A stretch of 64,000 nucleotides of DNA from an uncultured Kocuria sp. (GTDB lineage: Bacteria; Actinomycetota; Actinomycetes; Actinomycetales; Micrococcaceae), in contig NZ_CANMRA010000025.1 in the NCBI RefSeq assembly GCF_947500125.1, forward strand, positions 1 to 64,000. The letters run 5' to 3'. The translations under genes were made by a program, and so were the position numbers. Position 1 is the stretch's first letter. Every line of letters begins with the position of its first letter. Below the pieces are notes generated by a model, which was not told the DNA's origin, made no database searches, and was given only the letters and a program-made list of their open reading frames with translations. Positions 44,694 through 54,319 of this stretch are shown piece after piece.

Positions 44694-45027
44694 GAGTCAT
44701 CCTTTCGGGGCGCCACACCGGGGGATGTGGGTTGCTTATGAGAATACTGGTGCGATCGGACACCTTTGGGCGCGGGACGGTGAGCCAGAAGCGGAAAACA
44801 CTGTCTAGACCACCAGCTGATGGGGCAGCGGAAGTTCATGCGGTTGGCAATGCTGCCGGCAGGGAACGGGATTGGTCCTGCAGGCATGAAGTGAGGAGCT
44901 ACCAGCTCCTTCAAAAAGTTGACATATCAACAAACTCGATATTAGCTGGTGCGTGTTCTCGAGGAAGGCTTGGGAGCGGCTGGGTAGCGTGTGTGAGAGC
45001 TTCCCGATCGCACTCAGGAGACCCCCC
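44694..45027. other. divergent promoter gap
   Basis: Separates the TIR operon (minus) from the transfer region (plus). It is AT-rich at 44905-44950 (AAAAAGTTGACATATCAACAAACTCGATAT contains TTGACA at 44919), a likely promoter for one side. No gene seen. Confidence 0.4.
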
Positions 45028-48000
45028 ATGGCCCGAGCCCGCAAGAGGAAACAAGTCGAGGGGCAGTTGAGCATTGATGCCTTTCTCTTCCCGGAACCCG
45101 AGGAGGTTCGTGATGAATACGTACGGCAAGTTCGCTCAGGAAGCGTGGAGGACGACCGCGCCCGAGGAGTACGCCCAGATCCCGGATCCGGACGCGTGGT
45201 TCGAGAGACTGGGAGAGGAAGCGACCCAGCGGGTGGGCGAGTTGATGATGGAGTTGGCCGGCCCGGATCCGGTGGGGGAGACCTACTTGGAGAAGGTGGG
45301 GCGGTTGAACGCGTCGAAGATGCAGGCCGAGGAGATCGTGCGGGCCGAGATGCTGACCCCGGATCCGTCGGTGCAGCAGGAGCCGGAGGAGGACGAGGAG
45401 GAGACCGGGGTGGCTCAGATGCTGCGGGTCGTGGAGCAGCTGAACCGGGAGGACCGCCAGTACTGGGACGAGGTGGCCCGGAAGGACGCCGAACAGGCGT
45501 AATCCCGGCTGAGTCTGAAGGTTCGGGGCGTTTCGTCCCCCGCGCCCAGGACGAGCTGGCCCCCTCTGGAGCCCAGGCACGCTTCCGGGCCAACCTCGCC
45601 GCGCTGCGCGTGCTGCGCACTCTCCAAGCCGAGGAGCGGGCCGCTACCGATGCTGAGCGCGCCACGCTGGCCCGCTGGGGGTCCTGGGGTGCGACCGGGG
45701 TCGCGGAAATCTTCGACGAGTCCCGTCCCGAGTACGAGGCCGACCGGGCGGAGCTGCACGAGCTGCTGGATGAGACCGAGTACGCGGCCGCGCGCCGGAC
45801 GGTCATCAACGCCCACTACACCGACCCGGCGATCGCCAGCGAGGTCTGGGGCGCCCTCACTGCCCTGGGTTTCCAGGGCGGGCGGGTGCTGGAGCCCGGC
45901 TCCGGTGCCGGCACCTTTATCGGGTTGGCCCCGGAGGGGGCGCAGATGACCGGGGTGGAGCTGGACCCGGTCACCGCGGCGATCTCCCAGGCCCTCTATC
46001 CGGACGCCACGATCCGCACGGAGTCGTTCGCGGACACCAGGATGCCCGGTGGGGTCTTCGACGCGGCGGTGGGCAACGTCCCCTTCTCCCGGAACACCCT
46101 GCACGATGCGCGGCACAACGCGGGCGGGCACTCGATGCACAACCACTTCATCCTCAAGTCTTTGGCGCTGACGAGGCCCGGTGGGGTGGTCGGGGTGCTC
46201 TCCAGCGCCTTCACCCTGGATGCGCAGAACCCCGCAGCGCGCCGGGAGATGGCCCAAAGCGCTGATCTGCTTGGGGCGGTCCGTCTCCCCACCGGCGCCC
46301 ACCGTCGAGCCGCCGGCACGGACGCGCTGACCGACGTGCTGATCTTCCGCCGCCGACTGCCCGGCGAGGAACCGTTGGATCAGGAGTGGGTGGAGACCGC
46401 CCCGATCGAACTGAATGGGGCGCAGGGGCGGATGAACGCCTACTTCATCGACCACCCCGAACGTGTGCTCGGGGAGCCGATGATCGGCAACGGGATGTAC
46501 GGGGCCGCTACTTTGACCGTGCGCGCGGAGGATCTGGCGGCCACGGGGGACCGGCTGCGCGAGCAGCTGGCGGGCATCACCGAGCGGGCCGTGGCGGCTG
46601 GGCGCGGGATGGCCGAACGTAGTGGCGAGCAGGAGCTCGAGGTCGCTGCCTTGATCCCGGCGGGGGAGCAGGAGCAGATCGGGCACATCACCGATCGCGG
46701 TGCGGAAGGCTTCACCCAGGTCACGATCGAGAAGGTGCACGCGCCGCTGAAGGTGGCACGTACCCGGCACGGTGAGCTGCGGGCATTGCTGGGCCTGCGA
46801 GACGAAGCCCGTGCCGTGCTGACCTTGGAGGCCGCCAACGTCGATGACACCCCGGAGCTGGACGCTTTGAGGGCTCAACTGGCGGCCAGCTACCGGGCCT
46901 ATGCGGATCGCTACGGGCCGATCAACCGTTTCACCGAACGCCGCACCGGGCGCACCAACGAGGCCGGTGAGGAGATCCTGGCCCGCATCACCCCACCGGC
47001 GGTGGCTCTGCTGGGGGATGATCCGTTCGGGCCGCTCGTGCTGGCCCTGGAGCACTTCGACGAGGGCACCGGCACGGCGGCTCCGGCTGGTCTGCTGTCG
47101 CAGCGGCAGGTGCAGCCGCGCAAGCCCGTGCTCGGGGTGGACACCGCCGATGAGGCCCTGGCCGTCACCCTGGACACGGTCGGCACCGTGGACCTGGCCC
47201 ATGTCGCGGCCCTGCTGGGCACCGATGAGGCCGGGGCGCGGGAGTCCCTGGGAGGACTGGTCTATGAGGTGCCCGGAGAGGAGGGGGTCTATGAGACCCG
47301 TGCGGAGTATCTCAGTGGTGATGTGCGCGAGAAGCTGGACACGGCCCGCGCCGCCTCAGTCGCCGATGAGCGGTTCCAAGCCAACGTCGCGGCACTGGAA
47401 GCAGCGCTGCCGGCCCCGCTGGGAGCCGATGAGATCGAGGCCCGGATCGGGGCGGTGTGGGTCTCCCCTCAGATCCACGAGCAGTTCCTGCGCCACATCA
47501 TCAAGGACCCAGCCGCCCGGGTGGACCGGATCAGTGGCGCGAACTGGGACGTGAAAGCCAGCCGCCATGTCTTCGCCGCCCGCAACGACTGGGGCACCGA
47601 CCGAATGGCCGCCGGCGACATCTTCAAGAACCTGGCCGAGCAGCGCCGGGTGCAGGTCACCGACCCGGACCCGACCGACCCCGAGGGTAATCGCCGGGTG
47701 GTCAACGCCACCGAGACCACCGCCGCCCAGGAGAAGGCGGCACTGATGCAGGAGCGGTTCAGCGAGTGGGTGTGGGAGGACCCGGCCCGGGCGGCCGGGC
47801 TGGTGGATGAGTACAACCGGCGGTTCAACTCCATCGTGCTGCGCGACTACACCGTGGAAGGGGAGAGACTGAGCTTCCCGGGGCTGGTCAAGGACTTCAC
47901 CCCACGCGGCCACCAGCGAGCGGCGGTGGCGCGGATGCTCTCGGAGCCCTCGGTGGGGCTCTTCCACGAGGTGGGGGCGGGCAAAACCGCCGAGATGGTG

Positions 48001-50595
48001 ATGGGCGCGATGGAACTGCGCCGACTGGGGATGGCCCGCAAACCGGTCGTGGTGGTGCCCAACCACATGCTCGAGCAGTTCACCCGGGAGTGGCTGCAGC
48101 TCTACCCCCAGGCGCAGATCCTCGCCGCCTCCTCGGCTGATCTGAAAGGCGAGAAGCGGCGGGTGTTCGTCGCCCGCGCCGCAGCGAGTGACTGGGACGG
48201 GATCATCATGACCCGCACCGCGTTCGAGCGCATCGAGCTCTCGGAAGAGTCGAAAAGCGCCTACAACCTCTCAGAAATCGGACGTCAGCGAGCCGAGCTG
48301 GAAGCCGCCAATGAACGGGCAGCCGCCAGCGGGGCGGACACCATGTCGATCAAGCGCATGGAAGCCCGGTTGCAAGCGAAAGAAGAAAAGCTGAAGGAGA
48401 AGATGGACCGGGTCACCGATCCAGGGATCACCTTCGAGCAGACCGGCATCGACTACCTCGTGGTGGACGAGCTCCACGACTTCAAGAACCTCTCCACGCC
48501 GTCGAACATCCAAGACGCGGCCATTGACCCGGGATCCGGCAGAGCCACTGACCTGCACATGAAGGTCGAGTACCTGCGGGCCAAGCACGGAGACCGCGTG
48601 ATGACCGGTGCAACCGCAACCCCGATCGCCAACTCGGTCACCGAGATGTACGTGATGCAGCGCTACCTGGGCCCGGAGCTGTTGGAGCGGGCCGGGATCC
48701 ACGACTTCGACACCTGGGCGGCGACCTTCGGTCAGGTGGTGACCGAGATGGAACTGTCGGTGGCCGGCGGGGACCACTTCAAGCTGAAAGAGCGGTTCGC
48801 GAAGTTCCAGAACGTGCCCGAGCTGCTGAAAATGTTCCACACCTTCGCCGACGTGAAGACCGCCGAGGACCTGCAACTGCCCACCCCGGATCTGGTGAAG
48901 AGAGACGACGGGGCGCGCCTGCCACGCATGGTCCCGGTAGAGGCATCGGCGGAGCTCGAGGCGTATATCGAGGAGATCGGCCGTCGCGCTGAGGCCATCC
49001 AGGCCCGGATGGTGGACCGGACCGAGGACAACATGCTCAAGGTCAGCTCGGACGGCCGCAAAGCGGCCCTGGACGTGCGCCTGGTGGATCCCGAGCTGGG
49101 ATCGATCGTGGCGGAGAACAAGGTCAGCGTGACCGCGGACCTGATCGCCCGGGTGCACCAGGAGCACCAGGACGACGTGTTCCTGGATCCGGCCAGCGGC
49201 GAGGAACACCCGACCCGGGGTGCGTTGCAGATCGTGTTCTGCGATCAGAGCACCCCGTCGACGGAGAAGTGGAACGTCTACGACGAGCTGAAGGATCAGC
49301 TGGTCCAGCGGGGCATTCCGGCGGAGAAGATCCGGTTCATGCACGAGGCCAAGAACGATGCCGAGAAGGGCCGGCTGTTCTCCGCTGCCCGCTCGGGAGA
49401 CATCGCCGTGCTGATGGGCTCGACCCAGAGGATGGGGGTGGGCACCAACATCCAGGCGAGGGCGGTGCACCTGGTGGACCTGGACGCCCCGTGGCGTCCG
49501 GCGGACATCGCACAGCGGCACGGGCGCATCATCCGACAGGGCAATCAGAACCCGGAAGTCGCGATCTCCCAGGTGGTCACGAAGGGTTCGTTCGACACCT
49601 TCATGTGGCAGACGCTGGAGCGGAAGTCGAAGTTCATCGACCAGATCATGCGCGGGCGGTTGGACGTGCGGGAGATCGAGGACGTCGGGGACAACACGTT
49701 GTCCTTCGCGGAGGTCAAGGCGATCTCCAGTGGCAATCCGCTGATCCTGGAGAAGTCGAAAGCCGACCAGGAACTGGCCCGGTTGGAGCGGCTGAACCGG
49801 GCCTGGCACCGCAATCAGTCCTCGTTGGTGTTCCGCAAGGACGCGGCTTCCTCGCGGGCGGAGGCACTGGAGCGTGAGCTGCCGGTGCTGCGTGCGGCCG
49901 CGCAGCGCACCACCGATGAGTTGGGCGGGGAGAAGTTCCGCATGACCATCGACGGAGCCACCGTGGAGAAGCGCACTGAGGCCGCCGAGGCGTGGCAACG
50001 GTGGGCGGGGGTGCACGCGACCGCGCGGCCGCCCCGTGCTGGGGAGGTCGACCTGGGGGTCGCGGCGCGGATCGGTGGTCACGACATTCGGGTGGTGCAG
50101 CGGTCTGGGAACCTGGCTGATCTGAGTGCCTCCCCGGTGGAGTTGCGCATTGATGATGCCCCCGGGGTGGCGGTGGAAGTCACGAGGGCGACGTCGTTGA
50201 ATCCGAGTGTGGGCATGATTCAGCGGTTGGAGAACCAGGTGCTGAAGCTGCCCGAGGAAGTGACCAAGAGGGAGGCCCGGTTGGCGGCCGCGCATCAGGA
50301 AGTCGTCGACGCCCGGGCGGCACTGGAGGTGCCGTTCAAGCACCAGGAGGCCCTGGATGCTGCCCGGTGGGAGGTGGAGCGCATCGACCGTGCGATGCGC
50401 GGAGAGGAGACACCGCAACCGACTTTGGACCCGGAGTTGGAGGCGTTGAAGAAGCGGATGCGGATCAACTACCCCGGAGCTCCCACCACCGGCCGTAGTG
50501 CTCCCGGGCGTGGAACTTCCACGGCCGACCGCTCACTGGAGACAGCTCGTATGTCTTATGACCAGCGCCCCACGGAGGAGGGCCTGGGGCTGTAG
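45028..50595 (+). CDS. giant N6-methylase/SNF2-type helicase of conjugative elements
   Basis: The frame from ATG 45028 (CAGGAG upstream) to 50595 encodes 1,855 residues. In order: a short start MARARKRKQVEGQLSIDAF; a low-complexity stretch (about 30-160) that coincides with another gene's frame; then FVPRAQDELAPSG. A methylase follows with LEPGSGAGTF (about 288-297) and NVPF near 349, then an SF2 helicase with HEVGAGKTAEM (about 980), DELHDFKN (about 1144), TGATATPIANS (about 1194) and QRHGRIIRQGN (about 1495). A coiled-coil tail ends it. Relatives on conjugative plasmids and ICEs are thought to protect or process DNA during transfer. The true N-terminus is uncertain. Confidence 0.85.
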   Translation: MARARKRKQVEGQLSIDAFLFPEPEEVRDEYVRQVRSGSVEDDRARGVRPDPGSGRVVRETGRGSDPAGGRVDDGVGRPGSGGGDLLGEGGAVERVEDAGRGDRAGRDADPGSVGAAGAGGGRGGDRGGSDAAGRGAAEPGGPPVLGRGGPEGRRTGVIPAESEGSGRFVPRAQDELAPSGAQARFRANLAALRVLRTLQAEERAATDAERATLARWGSWGATGVAEIFDESRPEYEADRAELHELLDETEYAAARRTVINAHYTDPAIASEVWGALTALGFQGGRVLEPGSGAGTFIGLAPEGAQMTGVELDPVTAAISQALYPDATIRTESFADTRMPGGVFDAAVGNVPFSRNTLHDARHNAGGHSMHNHFILKSLALTRPGGVVGVLSSAFTLDAQNPAARREMAQSADLLGAVRLPTGAHRRAAGTDALTDVLIFRRRLPGEEPLDQEWVETAPIELNGAQGRMNAYFIDHPERVLGEPMIGNGMYGAATLTVRAEDLAATGDRLREQLAGITERAVAAGRGMAERSGEQELEVAALIPAGEQEQIGHITDRGAEGFTQVTIEKVHAPLKVARTRHGELRALLGLRDEARAVLTLEAANVDDTPELDALRAQLAASYRAYADRYGPINRFTERRTGRTNEAGEEILARITPPAVALLGDDPFGPLVLALEHFDEGTGTAAPAGLLSQRQVQPRKPVLGVDTADEALAVTLDTVGTVDLAHVAALLGTDEAGARESLGGLVYEVPGEEGVYETRAEYLSGDVREKLDTARAASVADERFQANVAALEAALPAPLGADEIEARIGAVWVSPQIHEQFLRHIIKDPAARVDRISGANWDVKASRHVFAARNDWGTDRMAAGDIFKNLAEQRRVQVTDPDPTDPEGNRRVVNATETTAAQEKAALMQERFSEWVWEDPARAAGLVDEYNRRFNSIVLRDYTVEGERLSFPGLVKDFTPRGHQRAAVARMLSEPSVGLFHEVGAGKTAEMVMGAMELRRLGMARKPVVVVPNHMLEQFTREWLQLYPQAQILAASSADLKGEKRRVFVARAAASDWDGIIMTRTAFERIELSEESKSAYNLSEIGRQRAELEAANERAAASGADTMSIKRMEARLQAKEEKLKEKMDRVTDPGITFEQTGIDYLVVDELHDFKNLSTPSNIQDAAIDPGSGRATDLHMKVEYLRAKHGDRVMTGATATPIANSVTEMYVMQRYLGPELLERAGIHDFDTWAATFGQVVTEMELSVAGGDHFKLKERFAKFQNVPELLKMFHTFADVKTAEDLQLPTPDLVKRDDGARLPRMVPVEASAELEAYIEEIGRRAEAIQARMVDRTEDNMLKVSSDGRKAALDVRLVDPELGSIVAENKVSVTADLIARVHQEHQDDVFLDPASGEEHPTRGALQIVFCDQSTPSTEKWNVYDELKDQLVQRGIPAEKIRFMHEAKNDAEKGRLFSAARSGDIAVLMGSTQRMGVGTNIQARAVHLVDLDAPWRPADIAQRHGRIIRQGNQNPEVAISQVVTKGSFDTFMWQTLERKSKFIDQIMRGRLDVREIEDVGDNTLSFAEVKAISSGNPLILEKSKADQELARLERLNRAWHRNQSSLVFRKDAASSRAEALERELPVLRAAAQRTTDELGGEKFRMTIDGATVEKRTEAAEAWQRWAGVHATARPPRAGEVDLGVAARIGGHDIRVVQRSGNLADLSASPVELRIDDAPGVAVEVTRATSLNPSVGMIQRLENQVLKLPEEVTKREARLAAAHQEVVDARAALEVPFKHQEALDAARWEVERIDRAMRGEETPQPTLDPELEALKKRMRINYPGAPTTGRSAPGRGTSTADRSLETARMSYDQRPTEEGLGL
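45113..45502 (+). CDS. 129-residue acidic protein nested in the helicase gene's frame
   Basis: ATG 45113 is preceded by a perfect AGGAGG at six bases. The codons have very high GC at third positions, whereas the overlapping frame of the giant gene does not, so this is the selected frame here. It begins MNTYGKFAQEAWRTTAPEEYAQ and contains PVGETYLEKVGRLNASKMQAEEIVRAE and an acidic EEDEEE run. The composition resembles a small protein commonly found just before this type of helicase on actinobacterial plasmids. Function unknown; probably an accessory of the helicase. Confidence 0.75.
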   Translation: MNTYGKFAQEAWRTTAPEEYAQIPDPDAWFERLGEEATQRVGELMMELAGPDPVGETYLEKVGRLNASKMQAEEIVRAEMLTPDPSVQQEPEEDEEETGVAQMLRVVEQLNREDRQYWDEVARKDAEQA

Positions 50596-50623
50596 CCGCT
50601 GCCCCGCTGGCCTTACGACGACG

Positions 50624-50660
50624 AACGGTGCCCGCTCCCCGATGGGGAACGGGCACCGTT
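50624..50660 (+). terminator. hairpin after the giant helicase gene
   Basis: Arms 50624-50634 and 50650-50660 (11 bp) enclose an inner CCCC/GGGG pair and are followed by TCTTGT. It starts 28 bases after the stop. Confidence 0.65.
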
Positions 50661-50852
50661 TCTTGTGCGGTGACTACAGGGGCAGGAAGCCGTCCACAGT
50701 CGGCGGTTACGGATCTGGAACGGTCGTGCGTGAGGTGACCTGCCGGCTGTGGGCGGGTGGTCGGTGGGGGTCCCTGTGTCCATCATGGGTGCGGGAAAAG
50801 CCGCGGAGCGATGGAGCTTTTGCCGTGCCCATGTGGGCACGGGGTCAGGAAC

Positions 50853-51038
50853 TCAGCCACGGTAATCCATGTTGCGGTCTGCACGACCCTGGCGTGCTTC
50901 ACGCCAAAGCATGAGCAACGCAACGACCAAAAGAAGACCAGTCAGCCATCCAATTACTGAGCCTTGGAGTACTAGGACGATGGAGACAATGAGCAGCACT
51001 ACGTAGCTTGCGGCAAGGATCCAGCCGCCGGTCTTCAC
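50853..51038 (-). CDS. small 2TM membrane protein
   Basis: The 61-residue protein overlaps the preceding gene by 4 bases (ATGA). It consists of two hydrophobic helices (WILAASYVVLLIVSIVLVL, GWLTGLLLVVALLMLW) and a basic tail. It is probably part of the transfer apparatus or an exclusion factor; no family is recognised. Confidence 0.65.
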   Translation of the reverse strand: MKTGGWILAASYVVLLIVSIVLVLQGSVIGWLTGLLLVVALLMLWREARQGRADRNMDYRG

Positions 51039-51364
51039 TGCTCCGACTCGGTGCCGCCACCGTTCTGCGCGGATGAGTTGGGGGCGTCTGGGGTGGACTG
51101 AGCGGCCTTCCGTCGACGCTGCACGCGCTGCATCTTCTCGGGTGCGGAGAGTCCGATTTTGCGCAGCTCGTCCTCGGTCCAGCCGCCGTTATTGACGGCG
51201 GCCTGGAAGGCTTGGGTGTCGTTTTTCTCCGCTTCCTTGAGAGCTTCGCGGGCCTCGTCGAGGGCGCCACGTGCCGTGATCGCCCGGCGGACGTAGTCCA
51301 TCCGGTCGTTGAGCAGCCGCTGCGCGGCTTCCTCTGCCTGCTGAGGGTCAGTGAGCTTAGCCAT
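51035..51364 (-). CDS. 109-residue helical protein near oriT
   Basis: The protein is highly charged and predicted helical (EEAAQRLLNDRMDYVRRAITARGALDEAREALKEAEKND), with GGWTEDELRKIGLSAPEKMQRVQRRRKAA, a helix-turn-helix-like stretch. It is transcribed away from mobC across the candidate oriT, a common place for relaxosome accessory or regulatory genes. Confidence 0.65.
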   Translation of the reverse strand: MAKLTDPQQAEEAAQRLLNDRMDYVRRAITARGALDEAREALKEAEKNDTQAFQAAVNNGGWTEDELRKIGLSAPEKMQRVQRRRKAAQSTPDAPNSSAQNGGGTESEQ

Positions 51365-51459
51365 GCCCCCACCTTAACGGACGCACACTGTGCGTTCCAG
51401 AGTCCACGGGCGCTCCGCCGGCGCTTCGCACCCGTGGTGCCCCGGCGGAGCAAAGCTAT

Positions 51460-51478
51460 GTTTTATGTGCCATAAAAC
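51460..51478 (+). other. oriT: candidate oriT inverted repeat
   Basis: GTTTTATG-TGC-CATAAAAC is a perfect 8-bp inverted repeat in the 216-base gap between the divergent 51364 gene and mobC. It is followed by GGGTCCGCCGCTGGCC. A short AT-rich inverted repeat beside a GC-rich nick region upstream of mobC and relaxase genes is the usual MOBP oriT layout. The nick position is not known. Confidence 0.5.
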
Positions 51479-51580
51479 GGGTCCGCCGCTGGCCCTGCCG
51501 GTTTTGCGGTGGCACACTGGTCGTGTGGGGCCCACCAGGGTGGGGGTGCTGCGCTGGGCCGATAAGGAGAAGGAGGTGCT

Positions 51581-51970
51581 GTGGTGGAGCAGGAGAATCC
51601 GCGTCGGGTGTGGAAGTCCCGTCGCAAGCGGATCGAGGGCAAGACCCAGTACGTCCGGGTGTCCATGTCCGAGTCCGAGCGTGCTCAGCTGATGGTGCTG
51701 GAGCAGCAGACCGGGCTCTCACCCTCGGCGCTGATGGTCGAGGCGGTGTTCGGGTCTACCGATCCGGTGGCGGTGCAGCTGCGGCGGAACCAGCTGGCGG
51801 AGTTGCTGGCGATGCGCCGGCTGATGGCCACGATCTCGAACAACGTGAACCAGATCGCCCGGCACGCCAACAGCACCGGCGAGGTCCTTCCCGAGACGGT
51901 CGAGACGATGCGCGAGGCTCGGCGGTTCGGTGAGGAAGTGCTGGCCAAGATCGAAGAGTTGATCCCGTGA
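51581..51970 (+). CDS. mobC: MobC relaxosome accessory protein
   Basis: About 129 residues starting at GTG 51581 (or 51584) after AAGGAGG. An N-terminal ribbon-helix-helix-like part (YVRVSMSESERAQLMVLEQQTGLSPSALMVEAV) is followed by the MobC signature LMATISNNVNQIARHANSTG. MobC helps to open oriT for the relaxase. It overlaps the relaxase start (GTGA). Confidence 0.9.
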   Translation: MVEQENPRRVWKSRRKRIEGKTQYVRVSMSESERAQLMVLEQQTGLSPSALMVEAVFGSTDPVAVQLRRNQLAELLAMRRLMATISNNVNQIARHANSTGEVLPETVETMREARRFGEEVLAKIEELIP

Positions 51971-53481
51971 TCCCGAACATCACCAAGGGTGACAAGCCGA
52001 TCGGGCTGATGAAGTACCTGGTGGGTCCGGGGAGGGCCAACGAGCACACCGACCCGCACCTGGTGGGCGGCTCCCCGCTCATCATGTCGTGGCACGACGA
52101 TGTGCAGCTCAATGAGGAAGCCGCGGTGTCCATCGCCCGCGAGATCGACCTGAACCGGCGCGCCTTCGCGGTGGACGCTGACGCGAAGCACATTTGGCAC
52201 TGCTCGTTGTCGATCCCGTACCAGGACCGGGAGGTCACCGATCAGGAATGGTCGGACATCGCCGCCCGGTTCATGGACGAGATGGACTTCACCGAGGCCG
52301 GGTCAAAGGCCCCGTGCCAGTGGGTCGCGGTGCATCACGGGCGTTCCACCAAGGGCAACGACCACATCCACATCATGGCCTCCACGATCCGGGAGGACGG
52401 CACGAAGTGGGCCGACGGCAACGACTTCTCCCGCGCGCAGAAGGTCGCCCGTAGCATCGAGAAGGACTTCAACCTCATCCAGCTTGGCAACCACTCCGAA
52501 CGATGGTTGCAGCAGGGAGAGATCGCTCGGGACAGCACTAGGGAGCCGACCCGGTTCGCGCTGGAGCGCACCGTGCGCGCGTGCGCGGTAGCAGCCGAAA
52601 CAGAGGCACAGTTCGTACGGCAGATGCGCCGGGCGAACCTGCTCGTGCACCCGAGGTTCGCTGCTGGCACTGATTCGGTGGTGACCGGGTACTCCGTGGC
52701 CGAGCGTCCGCCGCAAGGCAAGCGGCCACTGTGGTTCGGTGGCGGCAAGCTCGCCCAGGACCTCACCCTCCCGTCCCTGCGGACCCGCTGGCCGGACACT
52801 CCGGTCTCGGCGCAGGAGGCGTCGGAGGAGTGGATGGCTGCCAAGCGGCATCGCCGCATTGTCCACCCTGACGCCCCCGGTGCGGTGCTGGATGAGGTGA
52901 CCGCCCGGCGGTTGGCGGATGAACTGAAAGAGGTTCGCCGGCGCCTGGTGAAGCTCGCACCGGACGACCATCAGGCGTGGGCGCATGCGGCTCGGGAAGC
53001 CTCTGGTGTGTTCGCGGCGTGGTCGCACGCGACCGAGGATGGGCAAGGACCCTTGGGGCGCACCGCCAGGACGCTGGCACGCTCGGCGCACCGGTCGGGG
53101 CTGAAGATCACCACCCCGCTGGAAGCCCCACTGCGTACCAGTGGCACCACGGCGTTCCTGCTGGCGGTCACGAAAGCGCCCTCCCCGATGGCCCAGGCAT
53201 TGATCATGAACCAGATGCTGCGGATGACCCGCGCGTTCCAGGACATGCATCAGGCCAACAAAGAACTGCGCGAGACCCAGTTGATCGTGGACACCTTCCG
53301 GCAGCACCTCTCGGTGGTGGCGGAGCCACTACCGGAAGTCGAGCCTTCTTCTCCCAAGCGCAGTGCCTCCCACGCCGGACCCGCCCGTGCCCGTGGTGCG
53401 CTGCGCGAGACCCAGGGGCCCACGGTTGAGCACCCTTACGTAGATCACACCCCCCGCACGGACTACGGAATGGAGCTGTAG
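51967..53481 (+). CDS. MOBP-type relaxase
   Basis: The 504-residue protein starts at GTG 51967, coupled to mobC. The N-terminal 200 residues are a relaxase/mobilisation nuclease domain: GLMKYLVGPGRANEH with the likely catalytic Tyr near 17, HIWHCSLSIP, and the metal-binding motif WVAVHHGRSTKGNDHIHIMAS. The remainder is helical and may contact the secretion coupling protein. It would nick oriT, stay bound to the 5' end and lead the strand into the recipient. Confidence 0.9.
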   Translation: MIPNITKGDKPIGLMKYLVGPGRANEHTDPHLVGGSPLIMSWHDDVQLNEEAAVSIAREIDLNRRAFAVDADAKHIWHCSLSIPYQDREVTDQEWSDIAARFMDEMDFTEAGSKAPCQWVAVHHGRSTKGNDHIHIMASTIREDGTKWADGNDFSRAQKVARSIEKDFNLIQLGNHSERWLQQGEIARDSTREPTRFALERTVRACAVAAETEAQFVRQMRRANLLVHPRFAAGTDSVVTGYSVAERPPQGKRPLWFGGGKLAQDLTLPSLRTRWPDTPVSAQEASEEWMAAKRHRRIVHPDAPGAVLDEVTARRLADELKEVRRRLVKLAPDDHQAWAHAAREASGVFAAWSHATEDGQGPLGRTARTLARSAHRSGLKITTPLEAPLRTSGTTAFLLAVTKAPSPMAQALIMNQMLRMTRAFQDMHQANKELRETQLIVDTFRQHLSVVAEPLPEVEPSSPKRSASHAGPARARGALRETQGPTVEHPYVDHTPRTDYGMEL

Positions 53482-53483
53482 AG

Positions 53484-54254
53484 ATGAGCACACAACCCGA
53501 TGGCGTGAACGATTTGATCGGCCGTGACCTCCAGGCAGCGATGGCCGTCGCCGGGCGCTGGGGCGAGATGATGGCCCGTCAGCGCGCCGAGCAAGTGCGT
53601 CAACGCCTGATGGAGCAGCAGCAGCGGCGACGGGAGCTGGAAGACCGGTTTGAAGCCGAACGAGCAGTGATGCGCACCGAGCTCGCCCCGGTGGATCAGG
53701 ACCGTTTCTGGGAATCCGCCAAGCCGGAAGACATCGCTGCCCACTACGCGCTGGCCCGGCAGTGGGAGCAGCACGACGAGGTCGCCCGCACCGCGCGAGG
53801 ATGGATCGAGTCTCAGGTAAAGGACCGCTACGGGCTGGCCGTGGAGGACTACCTGGAAGATCGCATCCCGCAGCAACAGCGCACTGAGACCGTCGAGCAG
53901 GGGACCGCGGCCCGCGAAGCCGTGGATGCCCAACGTGACCACGCTGAGGCCGCGCTCAATGCCGCAGAGGCCAGCCGGGGGGATCTGCAAAACGACGCCG
54001 ACACCCGTCACGCGGCTGCCGAAGCCGAGGAACTCTGGGACTCCGGAGACCGGCGGGCGAACCTGGCCAAGAACCTCATGGCGGCCTTTGGTGGCACCGA
54101 GGAGGGCCGCGATGGGGTACGGGCACGTCTGGCCGCCGACCGGGACCAGGGCACGCCTCCCATAGAGGCTGTGCGCTCCACCAAGCGTGGCCCTAAGGCC
54201 CGCAAGAATACCGGGCGCCCAGCAGGACGAGAAAGAGGCTTGGAACTCGGCTGA
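53484..54254 (+). CDS. coiled-coil mobilisation-associated protein
   Basis: The 256-residue protein begins two bases after the relaxase stop. It is almost entirely helical and charged (RQRAEQVRQRLMEQQQRRRELEDRFEAERAVM), with a Lys/Arg-rich tail (STKRGPKARKNTGRPAGRERG) that could bind DNA. Such genes are regular third members of mobC-relaxase operons in actinobacterial plasmids. It is probably a relaxosome or coupling factor. Confidence 0.75.
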   Translation: MSTQPDGVNDLIGRDLQAAMAVAGRWGEMMARQRAEQVRQRLMEQQQRRRELEDRFEAERAVMRTELAPVDQDRFWESAKPEDIAAHYALARQWEQHDEVARTARGWIESQVKDRYGLAVEDYLEDRIPQQQRTETVEQGTAAREAVDAQRDHAEAALNAAEASRGDLQNDADTRHAAAEAEELWDSGDRRANLAKNLMAAFGGTEEGRDGVRARLAADRDQGTPPIEAVRSTKRGPKARKNTGRPAGRERGLELG

Positions 54255-54269
54255 TGCCATGAGGGCAGC

Positions 54270-54312
54270 AGCGAGAGGGGCGCAACCCGTGACGGGTTGC
54301 GCCCCTCTCGCT
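54270..54312. terminator. bidirectional terminator with 20-bp perfect stem
   Basis: Arms 54270-54289 and 54293-54312 are perfectly complementary around TGA. It lies between the convergent mobilisation operon (plus) and secretion operon (minus). Confidence 0.85.
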
Positions 54313-54319
54313 GTGAGGT

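Noticed and set aside
48271-50418. 715-codon open frame on the minus strand inside the methylase-helicase gene
   Set aside because: It is a GC-driven shadow: no homology, His/Arg-rich composition, and the plus-strand frame holds clear helicase motifs.
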